Shown here: positions 1 through 9,448 of the stretch, piece after piece
How the letters are laid out: every line of letters starts with the position of its first letter
How positions within the stretch are numbered: position 1 is the stretch's first letter
Assembly: GCF_014836335.1 (NCBI RefSeq)
Contig: NZ_JACSRA010000016.1
Span: 29,771-93,770, forward strand
Length of the DNA: 64,000 nt
Reading direction: 5' to 3'
From: Clostridium cibarium
Lineage (GTDB): Bacteria > Bacillota > Clostridia > Clostridiales > Clostridiaceae
The notes under the pieces: generated by a model
What the model was told of the DNA's origin: nothing
The model's input: the letters and a program-made list of their open reading frames with translations, nothing else
Databases searched by the model: none
Position numbers and translations under genes: made by a program

Positions 1-1
1 T

Positions 2-595
2 ATATATTTTGAAATAGAAAGGTATTTATTTTCTCACTTTAATGTAAAAGTATCTAAAGAGCAACATGAAGCCTTTGTTGGCACCAGTATAGAAAATATG
101 TGGGATAAGCTTATAAAGGAAAATAACTTAAAGGAGAGTAAAGAGAGGGTAATAAAATATCATAAAAAATACGTTATAAGCCATATGGAAAGTTTGCCTC
201 AGTTATCATTGACCAAAAATGCAAGAGAGCTTTTAGAAGATTTGAAAGAAAAAGACATAAAAATTGGATTAGCTTCATCATCGCCAAGACAGCTAATAAA
301 TATAATTTTAAGTAAATTAGATATAAAAAATTATTTTGAGGTTATAGTTAGTGGGGATGAGGTTGAAAAAAGTAAACCTCATCCAGAAATATTTTTAAAG
401 GCAGCACAGCTTTTAGGCGTAGAATCAAAGAAATGTGTTGTAATAGAAGATTCAGCAAATGGAATAAAGGCCGCAAATAATGCAGGGATGAAGAGTATTG
501 GATTTTTGAATACTCATTCTGGTAAACAAAACTTAGAAAATGCAGATATTATAATAAGGGAATTTCCACAAAAAAGCTTACATCTAGATATTTAA
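2..595 (+). CDS. HAD-superfamily phosphatase, beta-phosphoglucomutase-like (5' end outside window)
   Basis: The frame is open from base 2, upstream of the first internal ATG at 98, so the true start and the N-terminal DxDxT nucleophile motif lie outside the window. Visible are HAD motif II (GLASSSPRQ), the motif III lysine (KSKPHPEIF) and motif IV (VVIEDSANGIKAA), which together mark a subfamily I phosphatase or phosphoglucomutase with a cap domain. Such enzymes hydrolyse small sugar phosphates or nucleotides in the cytoplasm; the substrate cannot be told. The gene ends 44 bases before purF and may be cotranscribed with it. The family call is firm, the substrate is unknown. Confidence 0.85.
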   Translation: MYFEIERYLFSHFNVKVSKEQHEAFVGTSIENMWDKLIKENNLKESKERVIKYHKKYVISHMESLPQLSLTKNARELLEDLKEKDIKIGLASSSPRQLINIILSKLDIKNYFEVIVSGDEVEKSKPHPEIFLKAAQLLGVESKKCVVIEDSANGIKAANNAGMKSIGFLNTHSGKQNLENADIIIREFPQKSLHLDI

Positions 596-639
596 GTTTT
601 TGAATAGTTACTTAAAAAATATGATGAGAAGGTGTAAAT

Positions 640-2064
640 ATGGATTTAGAAATAGATAATAAGTTTAAGGAAGAATGTGGAGTTTTTGGTGGTATAGATT
701 TTGATAATAAATTAAATTGCAGTAAGTTAACATATTTCGGATTATATGCACTTCAACATAGGGGGCAAGAAAGTTGTGGAATAGCTGTATATTTAAAAGA
801 TAGAATAAAATGCCATAAAGATGTAGGTACTGTGAATCAAGTATTTAATGAAGAGATACTTGATGGTTTGAAAGGAAGTTTGGCTATAGGGCATGTTAGA
901 TATGCAACAAATGGGCAAAACTCTAATATAAATGCTCAGCCCTTCATAATCTCTAATGGAAAAGAAAAAATAGCAATTGCTCATAATGGTCATCTTTTAA
1001 ATGCAAAAGATTTAAAAAGTAAATTAGCAAAGTACAAATTAAATTCAACAGTAGATTCAGAAATATTAGGATATATGATATTAAATGAGCTAGAGAAGAA
1101 TGTATCTATTGAGAATAGCATAATAAGTTTAATGGATGATATAAAAGGAGCATATTCATTGGTGATAATTGTTAAAGACAAACTTATTGGTGTACGAGAT
1201 CCTTTAGGAATGAGACCTTTATGTATTGGCAAATTAAATAATTCATACTTTATAGCATCAGAAAGTTGTGCTTTAGATGCTATAGGAGCAGAATTTGTAA
1301 GAGATATAGAACCAGGTGAAGTAGTTACTATAGATAAGTATGGGATAAAAAGTGAAAAGAAACAAATAGAAGAGCAAAAAAAGCTTTGTATATTTGAATT
1401 CATGTATTTTGCAAGAGAGGATAGTAAAATAGATGGTATAAGTGTTTATAAAGCAAGAGAAAACATAGGAAAAGAATTAGCAAAATCATTTAAAATAGAT
1501 GCGGATTTGGTTGTAGGAGTACCTGATTCAGGTATACCAGCGAGTATAGCATATGCTAAAGAAAGTGGTATACCGTATGGACAAGGCTTTGTAAAAAATA
1601 AATATGTAGGTAGGACATTTATAAAATCAACTCAAAGTGAAAGAGTAATGGCTGTTAAAATTAAGTTAAATCCAATACAAGAAAATATAAATGGGAAAAG
1701 AATAATACTAATTGATGATTCATTAGTTCGAGGTACAACTTTAAAAGGAATAGTGAAACTACTGAAGGCGTCTGGAGCAAAAGAGGTTCACGTTGTAATT
1801 GCAGCTCCGCCTATAAAGTTTTCATGTTTTTATGGGGTAGCAACATCAAATAGAAAAGAGTTAATAGCTTCTAGTAAATCGATAGAAGAAATAAGAAAAT
1901 ATATATCAGCAGACTCGTTGGATTTTATGAGTGTTGAAAGTTTATTAAGGGCTGTAGGTAAACAAAACAATAGCTACGGATTTTGCACAGCGTGTTTTAA
2001 TGGAGAATATCCTTATGTTGAAGATGAGGAGGTCCAGTTAACCAAAAAAGCTATTAATTTTTAA
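640..2064 (+). CDS. purF: Amidophosphoribosyltransferase PurF
   Basis: This enzyme makes 5-phosphoribosylamine from PRPP and glutamine, the first step of purine synthesis. The N-terminal glutaminase nucleophile is Cys13 (EECGVFGG) after a 12-residue propeptide, as in the Bacillus-type enzyme that is matured by cleavage. The PRPP loop (IILIDDSLVRGTT) lies near residues 354-366. Four cysteines in CIFEF, SCFYG and CTAC match the ligands of the 4Fe-4S cluster of the B. subtilis enzyme, so this is the oxygen-labile cluster form. Length (474 aa) is normal. The RBS GAAGGTG sits 5 bases before ATG. No other pur gene is adjacent, which is unusual for a clostridial purF. Confidence 0.95.
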   Translation: MDLEIDNKFKEECGVFGGIDFDNKLNCSKLTYFGLYALQHRGQESCGIAVYLKDRIKCHKDVGTVNQVFNEEILDGLKGSLAIGHVRYATNGQNSNINAQPFIISNGKEKIAIAHNGHLLNAKDLKSKLAKYKLNSTVDSEILGYMILNELEKNVSIENSIISLMDDIKGAYSLVIIVKDKLIGVRDPLGMRPLCIGKLNNSYFIASESCALDAIGAEFVRDIEPGEVVTIDKYGIKSEKKQIEEQKKLCIFEFMYFAREDSKIDGISVYKARENIGKELAKSFKIDADLVVGVPDSGIPASIAYAKESGIPYGQGFVKNKYVGRTFIKSTQSERVMAVKIKLNPIQENINGKRIILIDDSLVRGTTLKGIVKLLKASGAKEVHVVIAAPPIKFSCFYGVATSNRKELIASSKSIEEIRKYISADSLDFMSVESLLRAVGKQNNSYGFCTACFNGEYPYVEDEEVQLTKKAINF

Positions 2065-2123
2065 AATATTAATATTACAGATAATTTTATTATAATTTAA
2101 AAAGTAGTAGGTGATTACTACAT

Positions 2124-3530
2124 ATGAAAAGTTTGAAGTGGAGAAAAAGTATGATTGAAAAAATTTTTAAAAGAAATCCATATCTTAGAACTATGTTAGC
2201 GATAGCTATACCAGTTTCTATTCAAAGTTTATTTCAAGCTTCATTGAGTATTATTGATCAAATAATGGTAGGTGAGCTGGGAGAAAATGCAATTGCGGCT
2301 GTTGGATTAGGGTCAAGATTTCCTAATATTTTTATAACGACTTTAAATGCAATTGGTGTCTCAACTTCTATTATGGTAGCTCAATATTGGGGAAAGAAAG
2401 ACAAAAAAAATATAGCACGTTCATTTGGAGGAAATTTATTTATTGGACTTGCTATAACTATTATATTTTTTATTATTTCATTTATACTTCCAAAACAGGT
2501 ATTAGGTTGTTATACAAAAGATGCTAATGTAATCGAACTTGGAAGTCAATATTTAAAGACCATTGCTGTTGGATATATACCAATACTTCTAATAACTATG
2601 TTTTCATCAGTTTTAAGAAGTACAGAACATGTAAAATTGCCTATGTATGCAGGAGTATTTGGTATTGTAATGAATACTTTATTAAATTATGTTCTTATAT
2701 TTGGCAACTTTGGTTTTACTCCAATGGGATTACAAGGTACGGCATATGCTACAAATATAACTAGATTTTTAGAAGCTTCAATTCTATTTGTGTGTGTATA
2801 TGTGAAAAAATATCCTGGAGCGTATAAGTTTAAGGAAATATCTGATTTGTCAGTTAGCTTTATGAAGAAAATTATTGCTATATCTACTCCGATAATAATA
2901 AACGAATTTCTATGGGCATTAGGAGAAACAATGTATTCTATTGTATATGGTAGGATGGGAACTAGCGATATTGCAGCTATGACTTTAACATATCCAATAC
3001 AAAATTTAAGTATTGGTTTACTTTCAGGGGTAAGTGTTGCAGCTGGCATTATGGTAGGAAATAAACTTGGTCAGGATGAAAGGGAAGAGGCATTTAAATA
3101 TTCAAGAAAGTTTGTTCAGTTAGGCATTGTAAGTTCTGCAGTATTTGGAGTTTTATTAATTTTATTGTCAAAAGTATATGTGGTTATATTTAATATATCT
3201 GACGATTTAAAGGAGTGTACGGTAAAGATATTAATTATGTATTCTCTAGTTTTATGGATTAAAGTTTCAAATATGATAATAGGTGGCGGAATTTTAAGGA
3301 GTGGTGGTGAAACTAAATATACGCTATTTCTTGATATGTTTGGAACATGGGGAATAGGAGTTCCGATGGGATTTGTTTCGTCAATTATTTTTAAATTTCC
3401 TATTGAATGGGTTTATTTAATAATTTCAAGTGAGGAGCTTGTTAGATTTATTATTGGAATGAAAATAATGTATTCAAAGAAATGGATGAATAATCTTACT
3501 GAAAGAGACGTTGGTAAATCTATAAGCTGA
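2124..3530 (+). CDS. MATE family efflux transporter
   Basis: A 468-aa integral membrane protein with about twelve hydrophobic segments and the MATE signature near its start (SIQSLFQASLSIIDQIMVG) plus the two-fold repeat expected of the family (a second block begins around ISTPIIINEFLWALGE). MATE proteins export cationic drugs or metabolites in exchange for Na+ or H+. Two starts are possible: ATG 2124, with AGGTG about 10 bases upstream, and ATG 2151, with GTGGAG upstream; the longer one is given. It follows purF by 59 bases with no clear terminator between. The substrate is unknown. Confidence 0.88.
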   Translation: MKSLKWRKSMIEKIFKRNPYLRTMLAIAIPVSIQSLFQASLSIIDQIMVGELGENAIAAVGLGSRFPNIFITTLNAIGVSTSIMVAQYWGKKDKKNIARSFGGNLFIGLAITIIFFIISFILPKQVLGCYTKDANVIELGSQYLKTIAVGYIPILLITMFSSVLRSTEHVKLPMYAGVFGIVMNTLLNYVLIFGNFGFTPMGLQGTAYATNITRFLEASILFVCVYVKKYPGAYKFKEISDLSVSFMKKIIAISTPIIINEFLWALGETMYSIVYGRMGTSDIAAMTLTYPIQNLSIGLLSGVSVAAGIMVGNKLGQDEREEAFKYSRKFVQLGIVSSAVFGVLLILLSKVYVVIFNISDDLKECTVKILIMYSLVLWIKVSNMIIGGGILRSGGETKYTLFLDMFGTWGIGVPMGFVSSIIFKFPIEWVYLIISSEELVRFIIGMKIMYSKKWMNNLTERDVGKSIS

Positions 3531-3645
3531 ACAGATAAGAAATTTTTTTGTGTGGTAAAATTAAGTGTTTGGTTAAATTTGTATTATAATATTGTGGTAT
3601 AGAGTTAAAATGTAGTGCAAGAAAAGGAAAGGAGGGATATGAAGT

Positions 3646-4869
3646 ATGGAAACTAAATTGAAAATTACTGAGAATTATAATCATACAATTTATGCTTCTT
3701 TTATAGGTTATATTGTACAAGCAATTATTAATAACTTTGCGCCACTATTATTTTTAACTTTTCAGAAAGAGTATAATGTGTCGTTGGATAAAATTTCTCT
3801 ACTTATTACCTTTAATTTTGGAGTTCAGTTGATGATTGATTTGCTTTCTGCCAAGTTCATTGACAAAATTGGATATAAGATATCCATTGTGGTTGCACAT
3901 ATATTTGCAGCTGTTGGATTGATTTCACTTTCCATTTTGCCAACAATTCTTTCCAATCCTTTTGGTGGATTAGTGGTAGCAGTTATGCTTTATGCCATTG
4001 GAGGTGGATTAACTGAAGTTTTAGTTAGTCCTATTGTGGAAGCCTGTCCTACAAAGAGAAAAGAAGCAGCTATGAGTCTGTTACATTCTTTTTATAGTTG
4101 GGGACAAGCTGCTGTTATCTTATTATCTACAGCTTTTTTTGTAGTAATAGGTATATCTAATTGGAGAATTCTTACGATTATATGGGCAATTGTTCCCTTA
4201 TTAAATGGAATTTATTATGCCATTGTGCCTATTGAGACACTAAACAAAGAAGAAGAAGGTATTAGTATAAGGCAGCTTATGAAGAATCGAGTTTTTTGGC
4301 TAATGGTAATGTTAATGATTTGTGCAGGTGCGTGTGAACAAGCTGTCAGTCAGTGGGCATCTGCTTTCGCAGAGGCTGGACTTGGGGTTTCTAAAGCTAT
4401 AGGGGATCTAGCAGGTCCTTGCGCATTTGCTCTTCTTATGGGAAGTGCAAGAGTATTTTATGCAAAATTTAGTTCGAAAATAGAATTGCAAAAATTTATG
4501 ATGATAAGTGGTGGATTGTGTTTAATAAGTTATCTTATTACATCACTCTCACCATATAAAGTTATGGGATTAATTGGATGTGCGCTGTGTGGACTTTCTG
4601 TGGGAATTATGTGGCCAGGAACATTTAGTATTTCATCTCTTAATATTAAAGGTGGTGGAACAGCTATGTTTGCTTTGCTTGCTTTAGCAGGAGACCTCGG
4701 ATGTTCTCTAGGGCCAACTTTTGTTGGCTTTATGTCTGAAACTTTGAATAATGATTTAAAGAAAGGAATCTTAGCAGCGATTGTTTTTCCCATTATGCTT
4801 ATTGGAGGATTATTAATTTTAAAAAACACACAAGAAAAAAATTGTAAAACATTTAAAAATAACCTATAA
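3646..4869 (+). CDS. MFS transporter
   Basis: A 407-aa protein with about twelve membrane segments and a cytoplasmic loop after segment 6 (around ETLNKEEEGISIRQL). The loop between segments 2 and 3 carries the MFS-type DKIGYK. The start at 3646 is set by the strong RBS AAAGGAGGG at about 3627-3635; an ATG at 3639 in another frame stops after five codons. The M3 peptidase gene begins 33 bases after its stop, so the two are probably one operon. This hints at uptake of a peptide or peptide-like compound, which is inference. The substrate cannot be read from sequence. Confidence 0.85.
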   Translation: METKLKITENYNHTIYASFIGYIVQAIINNFAPLLFLTFQKEYNVSLDKISLLITFNFGVQLMIDLLSAKFIDKIGYKISIVVAHIFAAVGLISLSILPTILSNPFGGLVVAVMLYAIGGGLTEVLVSPIVEACPTKRKEAAMSLLHSFYSWGQAAVILLSTAFFVVIGISNWRILTIIWAIVPLLNGIYYAIVPIETLNKEEEGISIRQLMKNRVFWLMVMLMICAGACEQAVSQWASAFAEAGLGVSKAIGDLAGPCAFALLMGSARVFYAKFSSKIELQKFMMISGGLCLISYLITSLSPYKVMGLIGCALCGLSVGIMWPGTFSISSLNIKGGGTAMFALLALAGDLGCSLGPTFVGFMSETLNNDLKKGILAAIVFPIMLIGGLLILKNTQEKNCKTFKNNL

Positions 4870-4902
4870 TTATTAAAAATACTATATATTTGGAGGACAA
4901 AA

Positions 4903-6582
4903 ATGGAAGATGAAAATTTTAAATTATCAGAACTTCCTTATGAAAGAATCACAATAGAATCTTTTGAAAAAGAAGCTTTGGGAATAATTAATGAATTTAA
5001 AGAGGCTAAGAGCGGAGAAGAACAATTCCAAGTTCATAAAAAGTACTATTCCTTATATAAAAAGGTATATACTGCAATAGTTTTAGCAGGACTTAGACAT
5101 AATGGTGATGTATCAAATAAGTTTTATGAAGAGGAACAGGAATATTATGATGAAGTATCTCCTAAAATTAAAAGCTATCAAGTAAAATATCAAAAATTAC
5201 TTTTTAACTCTAAATATAGGCCTTTCATGGAAAGTAAGATAGGAGAAGTAACTTTTAAAAATATTGAAATTCAATTAAAAGCTTTTGATGATGTGCTCAT
5301 TCCACTTAAGCAAGAAGAAAATACTCTTGTATCAAGATATAATAAGTTAATTGCTCAAAGCAAGGTGGAATTTAGAGGTGAAACTCTTAATTTTTCTTTA
5401 TTAGAAAAATACTTAAAGTCAGATAACAGAAAAACAAGGGTTGAGGCTGCGAAAGTAAAATGTGAGAAATTACTTACAATTCAAGATGAATTAGATGAAA
5501 TTTATGATAAGCTTGTAGCTAACAGAGATGCACAAGCTAAAGCTATGAATTATGAAAATTATGTTGAACTTGGTTATTATAATATGAAACGTAATTCCTA
5601 TGATAAAAATGATGTAGCTAATTTTAGAAATCAAGTTAAGAAATATCTTGTTCCATTTGCAACTAAGATGCATGAAGAGAGAAGAAAGCGCATTGGAATA
5701 GATAAACTTGATTTTGTTGATGAAGGAGTTTATTTTCTTAATGGAAACCCTGTTCCTGTTGGAACACCTAATGACATTTTTGCAGCAGGTAAAAAAATGT
5801 ACAGTGAGTTATCTCCTGAAACAAAAGAGTTTTTTGAATTTATGTTAAATCATGAATTATTCGATGTCCTTGGAAGACCTAATAAAGTAACAGGTGGTTA
5901 TATGGATATGCTTTTATCTTATGGGGCACCAATTATCTTTGCTAATTTTAATGGAACAAGCGGAGATGTAGATGTTATGACTCATGAATGTGGTCATGCA
6001 TTTCAGGGTTATCTAACAAGAGAGTATGATATCATAGAACATAATGATATAACTATGGAAACAGCGGAAACCCATTCTATGTCCATGGAGTTTTTTACAG
6101 GTAAATGGATGGATTTATTCTTTGGAGATAGAGGGAATGACTATAGAAAAATGCAATTAGAAGATGCTATTTCATTTATACCATATGGGTGTATGATAGA
6201 TGAATTCCAAGAAATTATTTATACAAGACCAGAACTTACTCCTAAGGAACGAAGAAGAGTTTGGAAAGAGTTGGAGAATAATTACAAACCACATTTATCT
6301 TATAAAGATGATCCATTTTATAGTGATGGACGTAGATGGCAAGTACAAAAGCATGTATACAACTATCCATTTTACTATATTGACTATTGTATTGCGCAAA
6401 CATGTGCTCTTCAGTTTAAAATAATAATGGATGAAAATTACAAAGATGCTTGGAATAAGTATTTAGAATTTTCTTTAGAATCAGCTAAAGGTTATTTTCC
6501 TAATATGCTTCATAAAGTGGGAATTAAAAGTCCTTTTGAAGATGGTTTTATAAAAGAGCTTGTTGAAAAAATTAAATTATAA
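4903..6582 (+). CDS. M3 family oligoendopeptidase
   Basis: A cytosolic zinc metallopeptidase of the thimet oligopeptidase/PepF group that cleaves short peptides. The zinc site HECGH is at residues 361-365, and the downstream glutamate ligand is in ETAETHSMSMEFF near 386-389. The C-terminal half (YYIDYCIAQTCALQF) matches the M3 active-site wall. There is no signal peptide, and 559 aa is typical of the shorter M3 clade. The RBS TGGAGG is 7 bases from ATG. It lies just behind an MFS transporter gene and ends in a strong terminator. It probably recycles imported or intracellular peptides. Confidence 0.93.
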   Translation: MEDENFKLSELPYERITIESFEKEALGIINEFKEAKSGEEQFQVHKKYYSLYKKVYTAIVLAGLRHNGDVSNKFYEEEQEYYDEVSPKIKSYQVKYQKLLFNSKYRPFMESKIGEVTFKNIEIQLKAFDDVLIPLKQEENTLVSRYNKLIAQSKVEFRGETLNFSLLEKYLKSDNRKTRVEAAKVKCEKLLTIQDELDEIYDKLVANRDAQAKAMNYENYVELGYYNMKRNSYDKNDVANFRNQVKKYLVPFATKMHEERRKRIGIDKLDFVDEGVYFLNGNPVPVGTPNDIFAAGKKMYSELSPETKEFFEFMLNHELFDVLGRPNKVTGGYMDMLLSYGAPIIFANFNGTSGDVDVMTHECGHAFQGYLTREYDIIEHNDITMETAETHSMSMEFFTGKWMDLFFGDRGNDYRKMQLEDAISFIPYGCMIDEFQEIIYTRPELTPKERRRVWKELENNYKPHLSYKDDPFYSDGRRWQVQKHVYNYPFYYIDYCIAQTCALQFKIIMDENYKDAWNKYLEFSLESAKGYFPNMLHKVGIKSPFEDGFIKELVEKIKL

Positions 6583-6588
6583 AAGTTA

Positions 6589-6630
6589 TTAAAAATGCTA
6601 TGATGTAGATTTTCATTATAGCATTTTTAA
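6589..6630 (+). terminator. Terminator after the M3 peptidase gene
   Basis: A 17-base stem (6589-6605 with 6614-6630, one G-U pair) with an 8-base loop lies directly behind the stop at 6582. The right arm contains a T5 run. Confidence 0.75.
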
Positions 6631-6840
6631 AAGAAATTAATTACATAAATTATATAAAATTTTTAATTTTCTAACTTTAATTTATTAGGAATAAGCTATT
6701 GAAATTTTACCTGAATAGTAGTAAACTGGCTATTAATCAAGAATATAATCATTAGTAAGTTTAAAAAAACTAAAGGAACTATAATACAATAATTAGAGAT
6801 TTTTCTAGTGAAAAATAACTTACATAAGAAAAGAGGAATT

Positions 6841-7494
6841 ATGAAGAAAATATTTGGTTTAATAATCAGGATTACACTTGGATTTTTATTATGCGCATTT
6901 GGAACTGTAATGGCTCTTAATTCTAATCTAGGATTAAGTCCATGGGATGTATTTCATCAAGGACTGACAAAGGTAACTAGCCTAACAATGGGACAAGCTA
7001 GTATTATAGTTGGAATACTTATAGTATTAATTACTAGAATACTTGGGTTAAAAGTAGGTTTGGGGACAATAGCTAATATGATAGTAATTGGATGTTTCAT
7101 TGATTTTATAATATATATAAAAATAATACCAGTTTGTAACAATTTGTTTACTGGAATAATTATGATGATAGGAAGTTTATTTGCATCAGCTATAGGCAGC
7201 TACTTATATATTGGGTGTGAAATGGGTTGTGGTCCAAGAGATGGACTTATGATTGCATTGGTTAAACTAACAGGTAAATCAGTAAGTATAATAAGGTTTT
7301 TTATAGAAATGGGAGCTTTAATCATCGGTTGGTTATTAGGTGGCTTTGTGGGAATTGGAACATTATTTACTGCATTTGGAATAGGATATTGTGTTCAATT
7401 TATATATAAGATATTTAAATTTGATATAAAGCTATTAAATCATAGGAATATTAAAGAAGGAATACAATTCTTTAATGAATGTATTACAAATTAA
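6841..7494 (+). CDS. YczE/YitT-like multipass membrane protein
   Basis: A membrane protein of about 217 residues with five or six hydrophobic segments. Features of the YczE/YyaS group are the early NLGLSPWDVFHQGL motif and the later CEMGCGPRDGLMIAL motif, two related re-entrant-looking repeats. The molecular role of this family is not settled. The start is placed at ATG 6841 behind AAGAGG (6831-6836) rather than at the in-frame GTG 6808, which has no RBS. It stands alone, between two terminators. Confidence 0.8.
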   Translation: MKKIFGLIIRITLGFLLCAFGTVMALNSNLGLSPWDVFHQGLTKVTSLTMGQASIIVGILIVLITRILGLKVGLGTIANMIVIGCFIDFIIYIKIIPVCNNLFTGIIMMIGSLFASAIGSYLYIGCEMGCGPRDGLMIALVKLTGKSVSIIRFFIEMGALIIGWLLGGFVGIGTLFTAFGIGYCVQFIYKIFKFDIKLLNHRNIKEGIQFFNECITN

Positions 7495-7507
7495 TATGAA
7501 TGTAAGG

Positions 7508-7540
7508 GTCATAATGAAAATTTCATTATGACATATTTTT
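7508..7540 (+). terminator. Terminator after the YczE-like gene
   Basis: A 12-base perfect inverted repeat (7508-7519 with 7521-7532) is followed by a T-rich tract. In practice the loop would open by a few pairs. Confidence 0.7.
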
Positions 7541-7675
7541 TTATGATTTTGTTTAATTAAAGGATAAGAACTAAAATTAAAGTATAAGTTTACTTAAGTT
7601 CATGTTGAAATAAATAGGTATGAAACTAGAAGAGATGAGTAATTCTTTATTTAAGATACTACTTAAATGCAATAC

Positions 7676-7721
7676 AAAAAAATAAGCTATATCAAGCAAT
7701 TGCGATATAGCTTATTTTTTA
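7676..7721 (-). terminator. Terminator of the POT transporter gene
   Basis: A long stem (about 7676-7693 with 7704-7721) with a 10-base loop begins three bases past the minus-strand stop. On the minus strand the distal arm ends in a T run. Confidence 0.8.
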
Positions 7722-7723
7722 TA

Positions 7724-9118
7724 TTATTCCATCATTTTTGTTAACTTCTTATTTAAAGTTAATAGAATTAAACCTATAACTATTGAAATGACAGCTATTC
7801 CTCCGAATATTTCTAAGTGTCCTAAAGTTTCAGTATATGCAGCAACAACTCCTGCTAATTTATTTGCAACAAAGCTGCTTAGTAACCAAATTCCCATTAA
7901 GAATGATGCGAATTTTGCTGGAGCTAATGAACTTACCATGGAAAGCCCAACTGGGGATAAACAAAGTTCTCCCATAGTATGAAGATAATAAGCACCTACA
8001 AGCCATATCATGTTAGCTTTTATTGCAGTATCAACTACATTTCCACCTCTTTGCATAACAGCTCCTACCATAAGCAAGAACCCTATACCTAGCATAATCA
8101 TACCTATAGCCATTTTTTGAGGGATACTTAAATCTCCTTTTTCTCTTGAAGCTAGTTTGTACCAAAGCTTTGATACAGGTATTGCAAATAAAACTATAAA
8201 GAATGGATTTAGTGATTGGAACCATGAAACCGGTACTTCCCAACCTCCAATATTTCTATTTATATACTCTTGAGTATATATAGTAAGTGAACTTCCGGCT
8301 TGTTCAAAGCCTGTCCAGAAGACAACAACAAAAGCTGTTAATATACATATAACTATAGTTCTGTTTCTTTCTTGTTTAGTTAATGGTTTATTTTGTACTT
8401 TTTCACCCATATTGTTTTTTTCTTTAGTTACTGGCAATTTTCCTAAGTCACCAAGATATTTGTTTGATAAGGTGTTAAATAAAATTTGTCCAATAACCAT
8501 ACCAATACCAGCAGCTAAGAAACCATATCTGAATCCATAATGAATAATTTCTCCACCTTGTGTTGTAGCCATTATTTTTTCAGCTAAAGTACCACATACA
8601 AGAGGAGCTAAAAATGATCCTAAGTTTATCCCCATATAGAAGATTGTGAAAGCAGAATCTTTTCGTTTATCTCCATCTGGATATAGTTGTCCAACTAAAG
8701 TTGAAATGTTTGGTTTAAAGAAACCATTACCAATAATAAGTAAAAATAATCCTATGTACAATGCGGTTGTACTTTGATTTGAAAATAAGGTGAATTGTCC
8801 CAAAGCCATTATAATTCCACCAATAGTAATAGCTTTTCTATGTCCTATATATCTATCTGATATATAGCCACCTGCTAATGGGGTAAGGTATACAAGAGCT
8901 GCAAAAGAGCTATAAATACTCATAGCTGAAACTTTGTCTACCCCAAGACCACCTTTGACGAATTCCGTAGTTAAATACATTATAAGTAATGCTCTCATAC
9001 CGTAATAACTAAATCTTTCCCACATCTCAGTAAAAAATAACATATATAATCCTGGTGGGTGCTTCATTTTTTTTGAAACTTCATTTCTAATATCATCATT
9101 TTTTTGTCTAAGTTCCAT
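7724..9118 (-). CDS. Proton-dependent oligopeptide transporter (POT/PTR family)
   Basis: A peptide:H+ symporter of the DtpT/PTR2 family that imports di- and tripeptides. The N-terminal signature EMWERFSYYGMRALL contains the ExxERFxYY proton-coupling motif, and the second PTR signature (FTIFYMGINLGSFLAPL) is also present. About 464 aa with many hydrophobic segments, a normal length for bacterial members. The start is put at 9118 (MELRQ) because GAGGG lies just upstream of it; the ATG at 9130 overlaps that RBS. It is divergent from an MFS gene across a 330-base region. Confidence 0.92.
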   Translation of the reverse strand: MELRQKNDDIRNEVSKKMKHPPGLYMLFFTEMWERFSYYGMRALLIMYLTTEFVKGGLGVDKVSAMSIYSSFAALVYLTPLAGGYISDRYIGHRKAITIGGIIMALGQFTLFSNQSTTALYIGLFLLIIGNGFFKPNISTLVGQLYPDGDKRKDSAFTIFYMGINLGSFLAPLVCGTLAEKIMATTQGGEIIHYGFRYGFLAAGIGMVIGQILFNTLSNKYLGDLGKLPVTKEKNNMGEKVQNKPLTKQERNRTIVICILTAFVVVFWTGFEQAGSSLTIYTQEYINRNIGGWEVPVSWFQSLNPFFIVLFAIPVSKLWYKLASREKGDLSIPQKMAIGMIMLGIGFLLMVGAVMQRGGNVVDTAIKANMIWLVGAYYLHTMGELCLSPVGLSMVSSLAPAKFASFLMGIWLLSSFVANKLAGVVAAYTETLGHLEIFGGIAVISIVIGLILLTLNKKLTKMME

Positions 9119-9154
9119 AATAACCCTCATTTCTATTATTTACACAATATTATG

Positions 9155-9183
9155 ATTTTAGCAATTAATTTTACATTTTGCAA
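9155..9183 (-). promoter_or_regulatory. Candidate promoter of the POT transporter gene
   Basis: On the minus strand TTGCAA and TAAAAT are 17 bases apart, about 40 bases before the start codon. The -35 match is only 4 of 6. Confidence 0.35.
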
Positions 9184-9394
9184 CAAGGAAAGTTTGATAA
9201 ATTGTTATTTATTATAGAGAAAAATTAAAAAAATATGAAAATGAATATAAAATTTTTTGAAAAATAACATGATTTTTTAGGATTGATTTTACTGATTTGT
9301 AAAGGAAGAGAATTTATAAATTTTCTTAAACAACGAATATTTATACAAGTAATATATTAATTAAGAAGGGGAAAAATTATTAATTAGGAATATT

Positions 9395-9423
9395 TTGATT
9401 TAAGTGGTACAGTGAGGTAAAAT
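9395..9423 (+). promoter_or_regulatory. Candidate promoter of the MFS gene at 9449
   Basis: TTGATT (9395-9400), a 17-base spacer and TAAAAT (9418-9423) lie 25 bases before the start codon. This is a good sigma-A fit. Confidence 0.5.
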
Positions 9424-9448
9424 TTATTATGAACAGGGGGTTTTACAA

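Larger units (their letters stand above)
9119..9448. other. Divergent intergenic region between POT and MFS genes
   Basis: This gene-free, very AT-rich stretch holds one candidate promoter for each flanking gene (listed separately). No hairpin, riboswitch-like element or small ORF with an RBS was seen. Confidence 0.5.

Noticed and set aside
990..1403. A 137-residue frame on the minus strand inside purF
   Set aside because: It lies wholly within a well-supported gene, has no RBS and shows the composition of an antisense shadow.
7724..9448. Start codons at 9130, 11764, 17020, 24414, 41746, 47626 and 54139 as true starts
   Set aside because: Each lies at or before a good RBS that serves a later in-frame ATG, so the shorter versions are given.
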